A stretch of 64,000 nt of DNA. Origin: AP-16 sp046727735. GTDB lineage: Bacteria; Pseudomonadota; Alphaproteobacteria; Rhizobiales; Xanthobacteraceae. How positions within the stretch are numbered: position 1 is the stretch's first letter; every line of letters begins with the position of its first letter. Shown here one piece after another: positions 25,842 through 33,543 of the stretch. Position numbers and translations under genes: made by a program. The stretch is taken from contig JBKPDF010000002.1 in the NCBI GenBank assembly GCA_046727735.1, forward strand, positions 1 to 64,000, given 5' to 3'. A model generated the notes under the pieces. That model was not told the origin of the DNA and searched no databases. It worked only from the letters and a program-made list of their open reading frames with translations.

Positions 25842-27164
25842 CTAGAAGCTCTCGCGAAGCCATCGTCCCACCCTCGCGAAATAGCCTTCCGTCCCGGTCA
25901 TGAGCTGTCGCGTGCGCCGCGATTCGAATTGTTCGAGATGCGCCACCTGGGGGTAGACCAGGAGCCCGGACGCGACCGCGAATGCCGGACCTTTGGCAGC
26001 CTCGGGCAGTCCCGCGACGCCGAGCGGCCGGCCCACGCGCACCCGGCGCGCGAGAATGCGCGCGGCGGTCTCGGGCAGCCCCGTGAGCTGGCTCGAGCCG
26101 CCGGTCAGCACCACGCGCGCACCCGGATCCGCCGCAAACGGCGAGGCGGCGAGCCGGTCGCGCACCATTTCCAGAATTTCCTCGACGCGGGGGCTGATGA
26201 TGCGCACGAGGGCGGCGCGGGAGACGACGTGCGGCGGCTCGCGCTCGTCCTCGCCGACCGGCGGCACCGTGATCATGTCGCGATCGTCCGAGGCGCCGGA
26301 GATCGCGCTTCCGTGCAGCGTCTTGATGCGTTCGGCGTCGGCGAGCTTGGCGTTCAGGCCGCGCGCCAGATCCATGGTGATGTGATTGCCGCCGAGCGCG
26401 AAGGAATCCGCATAGACGAACCGCCCTTGCGAGAACACCGCGATCGTGGTGGTGCCGGCACCGATATCGACGATTGCCGCGCCGAGGTCCGCTTCATCGT
26501 CGGCGAGGACGCACAATCCGGCCGCATAGGGCGCGCCGGCCATGGCCTCGACCGAGAGATGGCAGCGTTCGACGGCGAGCAGCAGGTTGCGCGCCACTGC
26601 GACGTCGGTCGTGACCACGTGCATGTCGACGCTCAGCCGTCGACCGAGCATGCCGCGCGGGTCGCGGATATCGCGGCTTTCGTCGAGCGCGTAGGAGACC
26701 GGCACGGAATGCAGCACCACGCGGCCGGCCCGCACCGAATGCCGGCTGCCTGCAGCGAGCACTCGCTCGATATCGGCGTCGGTCGCGGCCGGGCCGCCGA
26801 TGTGGACGGTCGCGGCATAAAGCTCGCTCGCCATGCGGCCGGCACTGACCGCGAGCACCACGGATTCGGCGTGCACGTTGGCCATGCGCTCGGCGGCATC
26901 GACGGCTTGGCGCACGGCCTGCTCGGCCTCGGCGAGAGTGACCACCGTGCCGGATTTGATGCCGCGCGACCGGGTGTGGCCGATGCCGAGCACTTCGGCC
27001 GAATGGCTGCGGCGGCGCAACACCTCCTGCGCGCCGCAAGGCCTGAGACGTGCGATCAGGCAAGCGATCTTGCTGGTACCGATATCGAGCGCGCAAATGA
27101 CCGCGGACCGCCGCGGCGAAAGCGGCCGCATTTTCGGTGTGAGGCCGTGCTGGAGCGCGCTCAT
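25842..27164 (-). CDS. ftsA: Cell division actin-like protein FtsA
   Basis: 440 residues from ATG 27164, which overlaps the ftsQ stop (ATGA). Actin-fold motifs are ICALDIGTSKIACLIARL (phosphate 1), GAAIVDIGAGTTTIAVFSQG (phosphate 2) and RVVLTGGSSQLTGLPETAARIL (adenosine). The SHS2/1C insertion lies between. The C-terminus ends YFARVGRWLRESF, the amphipathic membrane-targeting helix. FtsA tethers FtsZ to the membrane and signals to FtsW/FtsI. A larger open frame running on upstream through ftsQ is a shadow. Confidence 0.96.
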   Translation of the reverse strand: MSALQHGLTPKMRPLSPRRSAVICALDIGTSKIACLIARLRPCGAQEVLRRRSHSAEVLGIGHTRSRGIKSGTVVTLAEAEQAVRQAVDAAERMANVHAESVVLAVSAGRMASELYAATVHIGGPAATDADIERVLAAGSRHSVRAGRVVLHSVPVSYALDESRDIRDPRGMLGRRLSVDMHVVTTDVAVARNLLLAVERCHLSVEAMAGAPYAAGLCVLADDEADLGAAIVDIGAGTTTIAVFSQGRFVYADSFALGGNHITMDLARGLNAKLADAERIKTLHGSAISGASDDRDMITVPPVGEDEREPPHVVSRAALVRIISPRVEEILEMVRDRLAASPFAADPGARVVLTGGSSQLTGLPETAARILARRVRVGRPLGVAGLPEAAKGPAFAVASGLLVYPQVAHLEQFESRRTRQLMTGTEGYFARVGRWLRESF

Positions 27165-28129
27165 GCGTCGCCGCCTTTCTTCTTCGGCGGCTTGCGTGCG
27201 TCCTCCCGGGCCTGTGCGGCCGCGTCCGAGAGGCGCACGGCTATCCGATCGGGCAAGCGCAGGTCGATCGCGAGGATGTCGCGGCTGAGTACATGCCGAT
27301 CGCGATCGAGCGTGGCGAGGATTTCGAGCGCGGACCCGGCGTCGATTTCCGGCAAGCGGACATCGACGTTGTTCTTGAGCTTGAGATTCCAGCGCCGCTC
27401 CCCGACCAGCACGCTCGCGCGCACCTGCTCTCGGATCGACGGATAGCGATCGAGCAGGGCGAGGAAGTCCCGCGCCTTGCCCTGGGCCCCGCGTCCGACC
27501 ACGAGTGGCAGCGCCGCGAACGCCGGGTCGCCCGGCGGCCCGATCACCGTCCCGTCGGCGGCGATCAGCAGCAGCTTGCCGTCGATTTGCCACAGCGCGA
27601 ACGGCTCGCGCTCGCGCACCCGGATTTGCAGCCGGTCCGGAAACAGCTTGCGCAGCGTCGCCTCGGCGATCCACGGAATCGCCCTGAGTCGCGAACGTGC
27701 AGCCTCCACGTCGAGGAACAGCAGCGAGGTCCGCTCGGTCACGCCGGCGGCGGCGATGATCTCGACCCGACTCACGTGCTTTTCCCCGGCGAGCGAAATG
27801 CCGCTGATGCGGAAGCCGATGGAATTGGCGGCCGCATCCCGCCAATCGCTGAGCGTCTCCATGATCATCGGCAGGTGACCGCCCCTGACCGCGCCGTAAC
27901 CGCTGCTCGCAGCGAGAAACAGTGCCAATGCCGTCATCCCGGTGAAGCGCGGGATCGCGAGCCCCTCCAGTCGCAATGTCCAGAATCGCATGAAGGAGCT
28001 GATTCGGCTTGCGTTTTTTGCAAGTGCCGGCGACAGGCGAAGCTCCGAGGAGGCGGGCGCGCGGGCGCTGCGCGCGGGCGACGAGCCCGGGCGTTTCAGC
28101 GGTCCAGCGACGCGTCCTCGACCATCCAT
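27161..28129 (-). CDS. ftsQ: Cell division protein FtsQ
   Basis: 322 residues. A basic N-terminal cytoplasmic tail is followed by one membrane helix at about residues 65-80 (MTALALFLAASSGYGA). The POTRA domain comes next (GFRISGISLAGEKHVSRVEI, FLDVEAARSRLRAIPWIAEA), then the FtsQ/DivIB beta domain (WQIDGKLLLIAADGTVIGP). It bridges FtsA-side and wall-synthesis divisome proteins through FtsL/FtsB. The ATG overlaps the 3' end of ddl by 34 bases and its stop overlaps ftsA, so ddl-ftsQ-ftsA are tightly coupled. Confidence 0.95.
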   Translation of the reverse strand: MDGRGRVAGPLKRPGSSPARSARAPASSELRLSPALAKNASRISSFMRFWTLRLEGLAIPRFTGMTALALFLAASSGYGAVRGGHLPMIMETLSDWRDAAANSIGFRISGISLAGEKHVSRVEIIAAAGVTERTSLLFLDVEAARSRLRAIPWIAEATLRKLFPDRLQIRVREREPFALWQIDGKLLLIAADGTVIGPPGDPAFAALPLVVGRGAQGKARDFLALLDRYPSIREQVRASVLVGERRWNLKLKNNVDVRLPEIDAGSALEILATLDRDRHVLSRDILAIDLRLPDRIAVRLSDAAAQAREDARKPPKKKGGDA

Positions 28130-29022
28130 CGCACCAGCTCACCGAACGAGACGCCCGCGTGGGCCGCGATCTCGGGCACCAGCGAGGTCTCGGTCATGCC
28201 GGGCTGAGTGTTGACTTCGAGACAGAACAGTCCCCTCGTCCCCTCCGCGGAATCGTCGTAGCGGAAATCCGCACGGCTCACCCCCCGGCATCCCAGTGCG
28301 CGGTGGGCCGCGAGCGCCAGTCTTCGGACCTCTTGGTAAACATTTGGTTTAAGCGGCGCGGGCAGGACGTGCCGGGAGCCGCCGGGGGCGTATTTCGCCT
28401 CGTAATCGTAGAAACGCGCGGTGGGCAGGATTTCGATCACGTCGAGGGCTTCATCCCCCATCACCGCACAGGTCAGCTCCTTCCCGGCGATGAACGGTTC
28501 GCACAGCACCCTCTCGCCATAGGGCCAATCGTCCCGATAGAGCTCCTGCGGCGGATGCTCCTGGTCCTCCTTGACGATGAACACGCCGACGCTCGAGCCC
28601 TCCGCGACCGGCTTGATGACGTAGGGCTTGGGCAGGACGTGGCTTTTCACCGCCTCGAAGCGCGAGATGACGATGCCGTCCGGGACCGGAACGCCGGCGC
28701 CGCGGAACACGGCCTTGGCAAGGTCTTTCTGGATGGCGAGGGCGGACGCCAGCACGCCCGAGTGCGTGTATGGGATTCCGATGATCTCCAGAATGCCCTG
28801 CACGCTGCCGTCCTCCCCGGGCCGGCCGTGCAGCAGGTTGAGCGCGACGTCGGGCTTGAGCGTCTGCAGGACGGTGGCGATGTCGCGGCCGACATCGATG
28901 CGGGTGACGCGATAATCCTGTTTCTCCAAAACGTCGGCACAGGCTTTGCCGGAGCGCAGCGAGACCTCCCGCTCCGCCGACCAGCCGCCCATCAGGACCG
29001 CAACGTGCTTGCCTCGATTCAT
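28096..29022 (-). CDS. ddl: D-alanine--D-alanine ligase
   Basis: 308 residues from ATG 29022 (preceded by GGGGCGG); an upstream GTG at 29058 is less likely. ATP-grasp motifs include VLMGGWSAEREVSLRSG at the N-terminus, the serine-loop region PVAEGSSVGVFIV, and the metal-binding C-terminal LFCLEVNTQPGMTETSLVPE. Ddl joins two D-Ala for MurF. It lies downstream of murB after a 234-base gap rich in palindromes, the largest break in this part of the cluster apart from the murC/murG insertion. Confidence 0.96.
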   Translation of the reverse strand: MNRGKHVAVLMGGWSAEREVSLRSGKACADVLEKQDYRVTRIDVGRDIATVLQTLKPDVALNLLHGRPGEDGSVQGILEIIGIPYTHSGVLASALAIQKDLAKAVFRGAGVPVPDGIVISRFEAVKSHVLPKPYVIKPVAEGSSVGVFIVKEDQEHPPQELYRDDWPYGERVLCEPFIAGKELTCAVMGDEALDVIEILPTARFYDYEAKYAPGGSRHVLPAPLKPNVYQEVRRLALAAHRALGCRGVSRADFRYDDSAEGTRGLFCLEVNTQPGMTETSLVPEIAAHAGVSFGELVRWMVEDASLDR

Positions 29023-29256
29023 CCGCCCCGGTCTGCCCCGCGATTCGATTCGAACCACACGAGACGCGATTTAGGACGAATGCGCCAGCCCGATGTTTTT
29101 GGCGGCGGAGCGGGGTTTTCGCGCGAAAACACCCGTGTTTTTGGAGGTATATTTCTAACAAAATCGAGCCGAATGAGGGGTTTAAGTCGATTCAATTCGC
29201 TAGAATGCATTCTGTGATCGAATTCGATAGTTAGTGTTACTAAGACTTGCACCGCA
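29023..29256 (-). promoter_or_regulatory. Palindrome-rich control region upstream of ddl-ftsQ-ftsA-ftsZ
   Basis: This AT-rich gap contains four separate palindromes: GTTTTCGCGCGAAAAC (29115-29130, perfect), AGAATGCATTCT (29202-29213, perfect), ATCGAATTCGAT (29217-29228, perfect) and TTAGT-GTT-ACTAA (29231-29243). GANTC sites occur at 29042, 29047 and 29189. The context, directly before ddl and the fts genes, suggests a regulated internal promoter. I cannot name the binding proteins. Confidence 0.5.
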
Positions 29257-30177
29257 TCAAGTTTGCACGATTCCGATCCGACGGATTTCCCATTCGAGCT
29301 CCACCCCCGAATGCTCCCGGACGCGGCGCCGGACGAGCTCGCCGAGATTCTCGATATCGGCCGCGGACGCATTGCCGAGATTGATCAAGAAATTGCAGTG
29401 CATTTCAGAGACCTGGGCGTCGCCCACTCTAAAACCCCGGCAGCCCGCCCGATCGATGAGCTCCCAAGCTTTTTGGCCAGGCGGGTTCTTGAACGTCGAT
29501 CCGCCGGTCCGGCTTTTCACCGGCTGCGTCGATTCCCGCGCCTGCGTGATCGCCTGCATCTCGGCCTTGATGCGCTCGGGGTCGCCTGGCGTGCCGGCGA
29601 ACAGCGCCTGCGTGAAGATCACGTCCTCGCCGATGCCGCAATGACGGTAGGCAAAACCCATGTCGGAATTTCCGAACACATGGATGCGGCCCCGGCGATC
29701 GATCCCGCGGGCCTCGACGAGGACGTCTTTGGTTTCGCGCCCGTAGGCGCCGCCGTTCATGCGCAGCGCGCCGCCGACGGCGCCCGGAATGCCGCGAAAG
29801 AACGCAAGGCCGCCGATGCCGGCCTCTTGGGCCGCCTGCGCCACTTTGAGGTCCGGGACGGCGGTGCCGGCGCGGACGCGCTCGCCCTCGATCGTTACGG
29901 AAGCGAAACCACGCCCTAGCCGGACAACGATGCCGGGCACCCCGGCATCGCGCACAATGAGGTTCGACCCGAGCCCGACGACTGTGACCGGCATTTCCGG
30001 GGGCAATTGCGCGAGCAAGTACGCAAGGTCGGCCTCGTCCTCGGGCATGAACAGGATCTGCGCCGGCCCGCCGACCCGGAACCAGGTCAGATCTTTGAGC
30101 GCCTGATTCGGCAGGAGCCGCCCGCGCAGCTCCGGCATGGCGGATTTGAGCTCGGCGGCGATATCGGGGAAGCGCAT
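29257..30177 (-). CDS. murB: UDP-N-acetylenolpyruvoylglucosamine reductase
   Basis: 306 residues from ATG 30177. The upstream in-frame extension to 30348 has no family character. It is a type I MurB: FAD-binding PCMH domain with TWFRVGGPAQILFMPEDEADL, VVGLGSNLIVRDAG, GIPGAVGGALRMNGGAYG and the C-terminal catalytic region SRTGGSTFKNPPGQKAWELID. It reduces UDP-GlcNAc-enolpyruvate to UDP-MurNAc with NADPH. It lies 220 bases after murC; that gap has no gene I can support. Confidence 0.96.
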   Translation of the reverse strand: MRFPDIAAELKSAMPELRGRLLPNQALKDLTWFRVGGPAQILFMPEDEADLAYLLAQLPPEMPVTVVGLGSNLIVRDAGVPGIVVRLGRGFASVTIEGERVRAGTAVPDLKVAQAAQEAGIGGLAFFRGIPGAVGGALRMNGGAYGRETKDVLVEARGIDRRGRIHVFGNSDMGFAYRHCGIGEDVIFTQALFAGTPGDPERIKAEMQAITQARESTQPVKSRTGGSTFKNPPGQKAWELIDRAGCRGFRVGDAQVSEMHCNFLINLGNASAADIENLGELVRRRVREHSGVELEWEIRRIGIVQT

Positions 30178-30397
30178 GAGGAGCCCGAGTTGGTCCCCTC
30201 TCCTATACCGAAAACTGCTGGCGGCCATCTGCCGGACGAGGGAACCGAGCTCCACTCGGCGGAATGCTTCTTGCTTGCGGTGCGCTACCACTCGGCCTCC
30301 GGAGCCCCCGGTTCCTGAGTGGGAGAGGCCGGCTGTTCGACTCACCATCTTCCAGCCGGTCTCGGGGCGGCCCGGTCCGGCTGGGCCGCCCTTTCGT

Positions 30398-31810
30398 TCA
30401 CGCCGCCGCCCCGAGTGCGGCGAGTTCCCCCGGCAGCGCGTAGGCCCATTGCGTGATGCTGCCGGCGCCGAGAAACACTACGTAATCGCCGCTCTGCGCC
30501 ATATCCTTCACAATCGCGGCGAGCTGGCCCGGCGCCTCGAGCGCGAGCACGTGACGGTGGCCGCGCGCCCGCACGCCCTCGATGAGCGCATCGCGATCGA
30601 TGCCCGGAATGGGCGCCTCGCCGGCCGGATAGACCGGCGCGATGATCACCGCGTCGGCGTCGTTGAAAGAGGTGCAGAATTGCTCGAACAGCGACGCCAG
30701 CCGCGTATACCGGTGCGGCTGCATCACGGCGATGATGTGGCCCGCGGTCGATTCCCGCGCGGCGCGCAGCACCGCCGCGATCTCGACCGGATGGTGGGCG
30801 TAATCGTCGATGATGGTGACGCCATTCCATTCGCCGGCAAGGGTGAAGCGACGTTTCACGCCGCCGAAACCGGCGAGCGCGCGGCGGATCACCGAATCGT
30901 CGATGCCGAGCTCGCGCGCGACCGCGATCGCCGCAGTGGCGTTGAGCGCGTTGTGGCGGCCCGGCATGGGCAGACCGAGCCCGGCGATCTCGTGCACGGT
31001 CTCGCCGGCACGGTCGCGGAACGCGACGCTGAAATGCGAGCGGCCGTACGCGTGCTCGAGCCCGACGAGCCGCACGTCGGCTTGCGGGTTCTCGCCATAC
31101 GTGACGACGCGGCGGTCCTCGATACGACCGACCAGCATCTGCACCACCGGATGATCGCCGCACATGACCGAGAAGCCGTAGAACGGCACGTTCTCGACGA
31201 AAGCCTGGAACGCCGCCTGCACCGCCTCGAAGGTCTGGAAATGGTCGAGATGCTCGGGATCGACATTGGTGACGACCGCGATGTCGGCCGGCAGCTTGAG
31301 AAACGTGCCGTCGGACTCGTCGGCCTCGACCACCATCCAGTCGCCGGCGCCGATTCGCGCATTGGTGCCGTAGGCGTTGATGATGCCGCCGTTGATCACG
31401 GTCGGATCGAAATGCGCGGCGTCGAGCAGCGCAGCAACGAGCGAGGTCGTCGTGGTTTTGCCGTGGGTGCCGGCGATGGCGATGCAGGTTTTGAGCCGCA
31501 TCAGCTCGGCCAGCATCTCGGCGCGTCGCACGACCGGCAGCCGCGCCTCGCGCGCGGCGGCAAGTTCCGGATTGTCGCGCTTGATCGCCGAGGAGACGAC
31601 GACGACGGCCGCGTCCGCGACGTTCTCGGCCGCGTGCCCGATCGCGACCGGAATTCCCAGCTTGCGCAAACGCACCACGTTGGCGCTCTCGGCGGTGTCG
31701 GACCCGCGCACCGAATAGCCGAGATTGACCAGCACCTCGGCGATGCCGCTCATGCCGATGCCGCCGATCCCGACGAAATGAATGTGCCCGATGTCGCGCG
31801 GCAGTTTCAT
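30398..31810 (-). CDS. murC: UDP-N-acetylmuramate--L-alanine ligase
   Basis: 470 residues. It has an N-terminal Rossmann UDP-binding motif HFVGIGGIGMSGIAEVL, the Mur-ligase P-loop GTHGKTTTT (Lys118), the DESDGTFLKL carbamate/metal region, NVDPEHLDHF, and the C-terminal TIIDDYAHHPVEI with HRYTR. MurC adds L-Ala to UDP-MurNAc. In the usual alphaproteobacterial order it follows murG directly; here murG lies 5.4 kb away beyond an inserted block, so murC-murB must be served by another promoter or by read-through. Confidence 0.97.
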   Translation of the reverse strand: MKLPRDIGHIHFVGIGGIGMSGIAEVLVNLGYSVRGSDTAESANVVRLRKLGIPVAIGHAAENVADAAVVVVSSAIKRDNPELAAAREARLPVVRRAEMLAELMRLKTCIAIAGTHGKTTTTSLVAALLDAAHFDPTVINGGIINAYGTNARIGAGDWMVVEADESDGTFLKLPADIAVVTNVDPEHLDHFQTFEAVQAAFQAFVENVPFYGFSVMCGDHPVVQMLVGRIEDRRVVTYGENPQADVRLVGLEHAYGRSHFSVAFRDRAGETVHEIAGLGLPMPGRHNALNATAAIAVARELGIDDSVIRRALAGFGGVKRRFTLAGEWNGVTIIDDYAHHPVEIAAVLRAARESTAGHIIAVMQPHRYTRLASLFEQFCTSFNDADAVIIAPVYPAGEAPIPGIDRDALIEGVRARGHRHVLALEAPGQLAAIVKDMAQSGDYVVFLGAGSITQWAYALPGELAALGAAA

Positions 31811-31825
31811 GGGCGTCTTTCTTCA

Positions 31826-31962
31826 CCTCGCCCCGAAGGGGAGAGGTCGACCCTCGCCGCAGGCGAGGGTCGGGTGAGGGGACTTACGATCTTCCCATAC
31901 AGCACTGGCCCGATCCCCTCACCCCATCCCTCTCCCCTGCCGGGAGAGGGAGCCGAATGCCG
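31826..31962. repeat. Composite palindromic repeat (intergenic copy C)
   Basis: Immediately upstream of murC. Its parts are TCGCCCCGAAGGGGAGAG-type arms, the hairpin ACCCTCGCC-GCA-GGCGAGGGT (about 31851-31872), then CCCCTCACCCC and CCCTCTCCC-CTGCC-GGGAGAGGG (about 31928-31950). The last arm is close to the CTCTCCCCGGAGGGGAGAG element inside the oxoprolinase gene at 55.5 kb. It marks one boundary of the block inserted between murG and murC. Confidence 0.7.
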
Positions 31963-32057
31963 CCCGTCAAGAGTGAGATGCCGACAGCTGAATCCGATGT
32001 TGCGCGGCAATTCGATTGGTTCATTTCTTTGTTGCCGACCACACTAGCCGCAAACTC

Positions 32058-32217
32058 GCTTCCCCTCGCCCCTTGTGGGAGAGGGGAGCGCCGAACGAAG
32101 TGAGGCGCCGGGTGAGGGTAATTTGCAAATTCCGCAGCAAACAAACAACCCCTCCCCGCCTCCCCCGGATTAAATCCGGGGGTCGGCACCCTCTCCCACA
32201 AGGCGAGAGGGAAAGAG
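32058..32217. repeat. Composite palindromic repeat (intergenic copy D)
   Basis: A second, larger repeat 100 bases after copy C. Outer arms are CTCGCC-CCTTGTGGGAGAGG and the near-complement CCCTCTCCCACAAGGCGAG (about 32190-32212). Inner hairpins are GGCGCC-paired (32088-32112) and CCCCCGGATTTAATCCGGGGG-like (about 32161-32183). Between them is an AT-rich spacer. The outer arms would pair over almost the whole 160 bases. The remaining sequence to 32559 holds no gene I can support. Confidence 0.7.
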
Positions 32218-32559
32218 ATGCAAGCGGCAATGTCGCGGACCTCATGCGTGATATCTGTCGCCGTGACAGCGGACATCTCGGATGGGGGCTCCGTGCCGTG
32301 TGCGAAGTCGGCGACAAACACTGCGAGCCACCGGCGGACCCCATTGTGAGTCAACGTCCGGCGAGAGCTTAATTGAGGATGCCGCCCGCGATTCTCGGCA
32401 GCTGACCGCACCCTCGGAAGGCCATTCAGGCATTCAGGCGAGATGCCCCAGTTCTGACCTGTGATTTGTTCGACGCTGCCGCGAAGCAGATGGGCAAGCC
32501 CAGGCACGCGCCGGTGCCGAAGCAGCGACGAAATTTCGACGGCGAATTCCCCACTTGAC

Positions 32560-32616
32560 TGGAACTATTTTCCATATACAAGGGCGAAAACCGCGTTGAA
32601 GGGAAAAATATTTCCC
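32560..32616 (+). promoter_or_regulatory. Paired GGAA/TTCC inverted repeats upstream of cysD
   Basis: Two inverted repeats of the same half-site lie 41 bases apart: TGGAA-CTATT-TTCCA (32560-32574) and GGGAAA-AATA-TTTCCC (32601-32616). They sit 107-163 bases before the cysD start in a locally AT-rich stretch (TTGACT at 32555-32560 and TATACA at 32575-32580, spacing too short for a clear promoter). They could be operator sites for a sulfur regulator. Inference from position only. Confidence 0.4.
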
Positions 32617-32722
32617 TAAGCAAGGCGTGCCCGATGGAACAAGTGGCACCGTCACGCCGCAGAGGAGAGGCGGTCTTTTCCATCGTTTACGCCGGGTACT
32701 CGCAGCCTTCGGAGTGTCATCT

Positions 32723-33517
32723 GTGAACCGGCTCGACGATCTCGAATCGCAAAGCATCTTCATTTTGCGCGAGGCGTTCTCTCGGCTGCGGCGTATCGCA
32801 CTGTTATGGTCGCTTGGGAAGGACTCCAATGTGATGGTCTGGATCGCCCGCAAGGCGTTCTTCGGCCGTGTGCCGTTCCCTCTGCTGCACGTCGACACCG
32901 GCAAGAAATTTCCCGAGATGTACGCGTTTCGCGACCGCTACGTAGCGGAATGGAATCTCGATCTGAAAGTGGAGCCCTGCCCGCCCGTTGAAGCCGTCGA
33001 TCCGACCTTGCCGCCGGCGGCGCGTTCAGCGGCGCGCAAGACCGAAGGTTTGAAACTGGCCGTCGGCAAATACGGTTTTGACGGTCTCGTCGCCGGCATC
33101 CGCCGCGACGAAGAGCCGACTAGGGCCAAGGAACGCGTGTTCTCGCCGCGCGGATTCGATGGCGGTTGGGACGTGCGCGATCAACCGCCGGAATTCTGGG
33201 ATCAGTTCAGCGCCGCGCCACCTTCCGGTGCGCATCTGCGTATCCATCCCATCCTGCATTGGACGGAGCTCGACATCTGGTACTACACCGAGCGCGAGGG
33301 CATTCCGATCATCCCGCTCTACCTGGCTCGCAACGGCAAACGCTATCGCTCGCTCGGCGATGTCGACATCACGTTTCCGCACGTTTCGCAGGCGACAACC
33401 ATCGACGAGATTGTCGCCGAGCTCGCCGCAACCAAGGTTCCGGAGCGCGCCGGCCGGGCGATGGATCACGAGTCTGAGGACGCGTTCGAGCGCCTGCGGG
33501 TCACCGGTTACATGTGA
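32723..33517 (+). CDS. cysD: Sulfate adenylyltransferase small subunit
   Basis: 264 residues from GTG 32723. The preceding in-frame 32 codons have no family character. It has the PP-loop ATPase fold with P-loop LLWSLGKDSNVMVWIARKAF (SLGKDS in place of the more common SGGKDS), PLLHVDTGKKFPEMY, LVAGIRRDEEPTRAKERVFS with the CysD arginine-rich run, HPILHWTELDIWYY and the C-terminal RVTGYM. With CysN it forms APS from sulfate and ATP. The stop lies 26 bases before the chosen ATG of the cysN-cysH fusion, with a GTG alternative overlapping it. It is on the plus strand inside a minus-strand dcw cluster. Confidence 0.93.
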   Translation: MNRLDDLESQSIFILREAFSRLRRIALLWSLGKDSNVMVWIARKAFFGRVPFPLLHVDTGKKFPEMYAFRDRYVAEWNLDLKVEPCPPVEAVDPTLPPAARSAARKTEGLKLAVGKYGFDGLVAGIRRDEEPTRAKERVFSPRGFDGGWDVRDQPPEFWDQFSAAPPSGAHLRIHPILHWTELDIWYYTEREGIPIIPLYLARNGKRYRSLGDVDITFPHVSQATTIDEIVAELAATKVPERAGRAMDHESEDAFERLRVTGYM

Positions 33518-33543
33518 CTTGCAATTGCGGAATTTGCCCCGCC

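Noticed and set aside
25842..28142. A 766-codon frame suggesting an FtsQ-FtsA fusion
   Set aside because: The first 325 codons are ftsQ in another frame; FtsA starts at 27164 with an ATGA overlap.
33514..33543. GTG 33514 as the start of the CysN-CysH protein (adding CNCGIC)
   Set aside because: The ten extra residues include a tempting Cys cluster but are not part of the CysN family; ATG 33544 starts close to the conserved domain. It remains possible through overlap with the cysD stop.
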